Below are positions 62,073 through 64,000 of a stretch of DNA of 64,000 nt, in pieces. Under the pieces are notes generated by a model. That model saw only the letters and a list, made by a program, of their open reading frames with translations. It was not told the origin of the DNA and made no database searches. Every line of letters starts with the position of its first letter. The first letter of the stretch is position 1. The DNA lies in assembly GCA_017640725.1 (NCBI GenBank), contig JAEPQB010000001.1, forward strand, positions 248,001 to 312,000, read 5' to 3'. This DNA is from Kordiimonadaceae bacterium. GTDB lineage: Bacteria; Pseudomonadota; Alphaproteobacteria; Sphingomonadales; Kordiimonadaceae. The position numbers were made by a program, and so were the translations under genes.

Positions 62073-63335
62073 ATGACACGATCGTCGGCACAACCACTGT
62101 CGCGGCACACAATGGCTTACGTATTGGCCGGAGGGCGCGGCAGCCGCTTGAAAGAAATGACGGACAAGCGCGCGAAACCAGCTGTTTATTTTGGCGGCAA
62201 AAGCAGGATTATCGATTTCGCGCTGTCCAACGCGATGAACTCCGGCATTCGTCGTATTGGCGTGGCGACACAATATAAAGCACATAGCCTAATTCGCCAT
62301 ATGCAGCGCGGCTGGAACTTCTTCCGGGCCGAACGAAACGAGAGCTTTGACATTCTGCCCGCAAGCCAGCGTGTTTCTGAAACTCAGTGGTACGAAGGCA
62401 CGGCGGACGCTGTGTATCAGAACATTGATATCATTGCCTCCTATGCTCCCAAATACATGGTCATTCTGGCCGGCGATCATGTCTATAAAATGGACTATGA
62501 GCTGATGCTGGAGGAGCATGTAAACACCGGTGCCGACGTCACCATCGGCTGCCTGGAAGTAACACCAGAGGAAGCCAAAGGCTTTGGTGTGATGGGTGTT
62601 GACGAAAAAGACCGGATAATCGATTTCCTAGAGAAACCTGCGGACCCGCCAACAATTCCGGGCAAACCCAACAAGTGTCTCGCCTCCATGGGCATTTATG
62701 TTTTCAACACTGAGTTTTTGTTTGAAGAGTTGAAGCGTGACGCCGCTGACCCCAAGTCCGCCCGCGATTTTGGTAAAGATATCATCCCCCACATTGTGAA
62801 GAACGGCTATGCCCATGCGCACCAGTTTACACGCTCTTGTGTGCGGGCCATCGCCGGCCATGAAGCTTACTGGCGCGATGTCGGCACGGTGGACAGTTAC
62901 TGGGAAGCCAATCTGGACCTCACATCAATCGAGCCCGCGCTCAACCTCTACGACCAGGACTGGCCGATCTGGACCTACAGTGAAATTACGCCGCCCGCCA
63001 AGTTCGTGCATGACCAGGACGGTCGCCGCGGTGAAGCTATTAGCTCGCTGGTATCCGGTGGCTGCATCGTGTCTGGCGCCCATGTAGAGAATTGTCTGCT
63101 GTTCACGCGGGTTCATGCACATAGCTACAGTCACCTCGAAAACTCCGTGATCCAGCCTTACGTCACAATTGGCCGGGGTGCGCATCTGAAAAACGTGGTG
63201 GTTGACCGGGGTGTCGAAATCCCGCGCGGGCTTGTTGTTGGCGAAGACCCAGAGGAAGATGCACGCCGCTTCCGCCGAACAGACAAGGGTATTTGTCTGA
63301 TCACGCAAAATATGATCGACGCGCTGGAGGACTGA
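62073..63335 (+). CDS. glgC: GlgC, glucose-1-phosphate adenylyltransferase
   Basis: The 420-aa enzyme makes ADP-glucose for glycogen synthesis. Features: [44 protein letters not shown] (substrate-binding start), [29 protein letters not shown], and a C-terminal left-handed beta-helix with [38 protein letters not shown] 62073 follows GGGGGAAAGA; the frame from 62031 is rejected. glgA follows after one base. Confidence 0.97.
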   Translation: MTRSSAQPLSRHTMAYVLAGGRGSRLKEMTDKRAKPAVYFGGKSRIIDFALSNAMNSGIRRIGVATQYKAHSLIRHMQRGWNFFRAERNESFDILPASQRVSETQWYEGTADAVYQNIDIIASYAPKYMVILAGDHVYKMDYELMLEEHVNTGADVTIGCLEVTPEEAKGFGVMGVDEKDRIIDFLEKPADPPTIPGKPNKCLASMGIYVFNTEFLFEELKRDAADPKSARDFGKDIIPHIVKNGYAHAHQFTRSCVRAIAGHEAYWRDVGTVDSYWEANLDLTSIEPALNLYDQDWPIWTYSEITPPAKFVHDQDGRRGEAISSLVSGGCIVSGAHVENCLLFTRVHAHSYSHLENSVIQPYVTIGRGAHLKNVVVDRGVEIPRGLVVGEDPEEDARRFRRTDKGICLITQNMIDALED

Positions 63336-63336
63336 A

Positions 63337-64000
63337 TTGGCCGGTCCTAAACGCATACTTTTCGCAGGGTCTGAATGCTTTCCGCTGATTAAAACCGGTG
63401 GACTTGCCGATGTCATGGGGGCGTTGCCCCCAGCGCTCGATAGCCGTGGCCTTGAGGTTTTTACGCTCCTGCCTGGTTTTCCGGCGGTTAAGGCTGGCGT
63501 GAAGCGCGCGAAGAAAGTGGGCGTTCTTTCTGACATTGCTGGCGGAAGCGTCAATATCCTGAAAGGCAAAAGCCCGACGGGCCAAACCATTCTGGTTGCT
63601 GACGCGCCGCACCTGTTCGACATCGACGGCAACCCATACCTGGATGCAAATGGCAAAGACCGGGCAGATAACGGCATTCGTTACGCCGCTTTCTCCGAAA
63701 TTGCTGCCAAAGTTGCTTTGGGTCAGGCATTCAAATGGAAAGCCGATGTTGTACATGCCCACGACTGGCAAGCCGGGCTGGTCGCGGCCTATCTGTCCCT
63801 AACGGAAGGACCGACCCCAAAAACTGTGTTCACAATCCACAATTTGGCGTTTCAGGGGCAGTTTCCAAAGTCTTTGATGCGCAAAATCGGCTTGCCTGCA
63901 CAGATGTTTCATCAGGACGGTGTTGAGTTTTGGGACAAAATCAGTTTCCTGAAAGCAGGCATTATTTATAGCGATTTGGTTACCACAGTCAGCCCCACCT
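63337..64000 (+). CDS. glgA: GlgA, glycogen synthase, N-terminal part (cut by window end)
   Basis: The frame from TTG 63337 (GGAGG 6 nt upstream, just after the glgC stop) is open to the window end, 221 residues. It reads RILFAGSECFPLIKTGGLADVMGALPP (ADP-glucose-binding KTGGL), VVHAHDWQAGLVAAYL and TVFTIHNLAFQGQFP, hallmarks of bacterial GT5 starch/glycogen synthase. It is the second gene of the glgC-glgA pair. Confidence 0.95.
   Translation, partial: MAGPKRILFAGSECFPLIKTGGLADVMGALPPALDSRGLEVFTLLPGFPAVKAGVKRAKKVGVLSDIAGGSVNILKGKSPTGQTILVADAPHLFDIDGNPYLDANGKDRADNGIRYAAFSEIAAKVALGQAFKWKADVVHAHDWQAGLVAAYLSLTEGPTPKTVFTIHNLAFQGQFPKSLMRKIGLPAQMFHQDGVEFWDKISFLKAGIIYSDLVTTVSPT

Overview
The window comes from a Gram-negative, almost certainly alphaproteobacterial chromosome. 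Supporting signs are TonB-dependent receptors, TRAP transporter genes, an imuA-imuB-dnaE2 mutasome, a LexA box of the alphaproteobacterial GAAC-N7-GAAC type, and FnrL/FNR-like boxes. The mix of TonB receptors with tryptophan-halogenase-like genes and DUF1838 genes suggests a TonB-rich, probably aquatic lineage (Kordiimonadales, Hyphomonadales or Sphingomonadales-like). That placement is inference. No rRNA, tRNA, CRISPR array, insertion sequence or prophage was seen.

Layout. (1) 1-23.4 kb is an accessory catabolic region. It starts with the end of a TonB receptor and a divergent GntR/UTRA regulator. Next comes an operon of DUF1330, aldehyde dehydrogenase, a His-rich permease, an amidohydrolase, a CaiB-type CoA-transferase, a 91-aa unknown and a His-tailed double cupin (1.6-7.8 kb). 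It continues with an Fnr-like regulator, a Tat-exported Rossmann protein, a GST, a nitrilase-like protein with altered catalytic residues, and a zinc-independent MDR reductase. A six-gene minus-strand operon follows (VOC protein, methyltransferase, TRAP DctP-DctQ-DctM, FAD oxidase), divergent from a Tat-exported amine oxidase, and then two periplasmic binding proteins. (2) 23.5-32.7 kb holds the SOS mutasome, a second Crp/Fnr regulator and hemN. (3) 32.8-43.4 kb is a sugar-type uptake locus: MFS and SSS transporters, a LacI regulator, a TonB receptor and two tandem flavin-halogenase-like genes. (4) 43.5-57.1 kb has a molybdenum hydroxylase pair, a pirin, a TonB receptor, a PepSY/Asp-box membrane protein, an operon of four exported proteins (amidohydrolase, CpeT-like, two DUF1838) and OmpW. 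(5) 57.1-64 kb is glycogen metabolism: glgP-glgB divergent from glgC-glgA, the last cut by the window edge.

Regulatory links. An 18-bp dyad, TGNYATA-N4-TATANCA with small variations, lies in front of four separate units: the GntR/DUF1330 divergence, the nitrilase-like/MDR divergence, the VOC-TRAP operon/amine oxidase divergence, and the 47.5-kb TonB receptor. This suggests that regions 1 and 4 form one regulon for uptake and oxidation of an unidentified organic acid or amine-like compound. The GntR/UTRA protein next to the first site is the best candidate regulator. FNR-type boxes precede GntR/DUF1330, hemN and ompW. Clustered TTTGCA repeats precede the MFS gene and the TonB receptor around the lacI-type gene and probably define a second, carbohydrate regulon.
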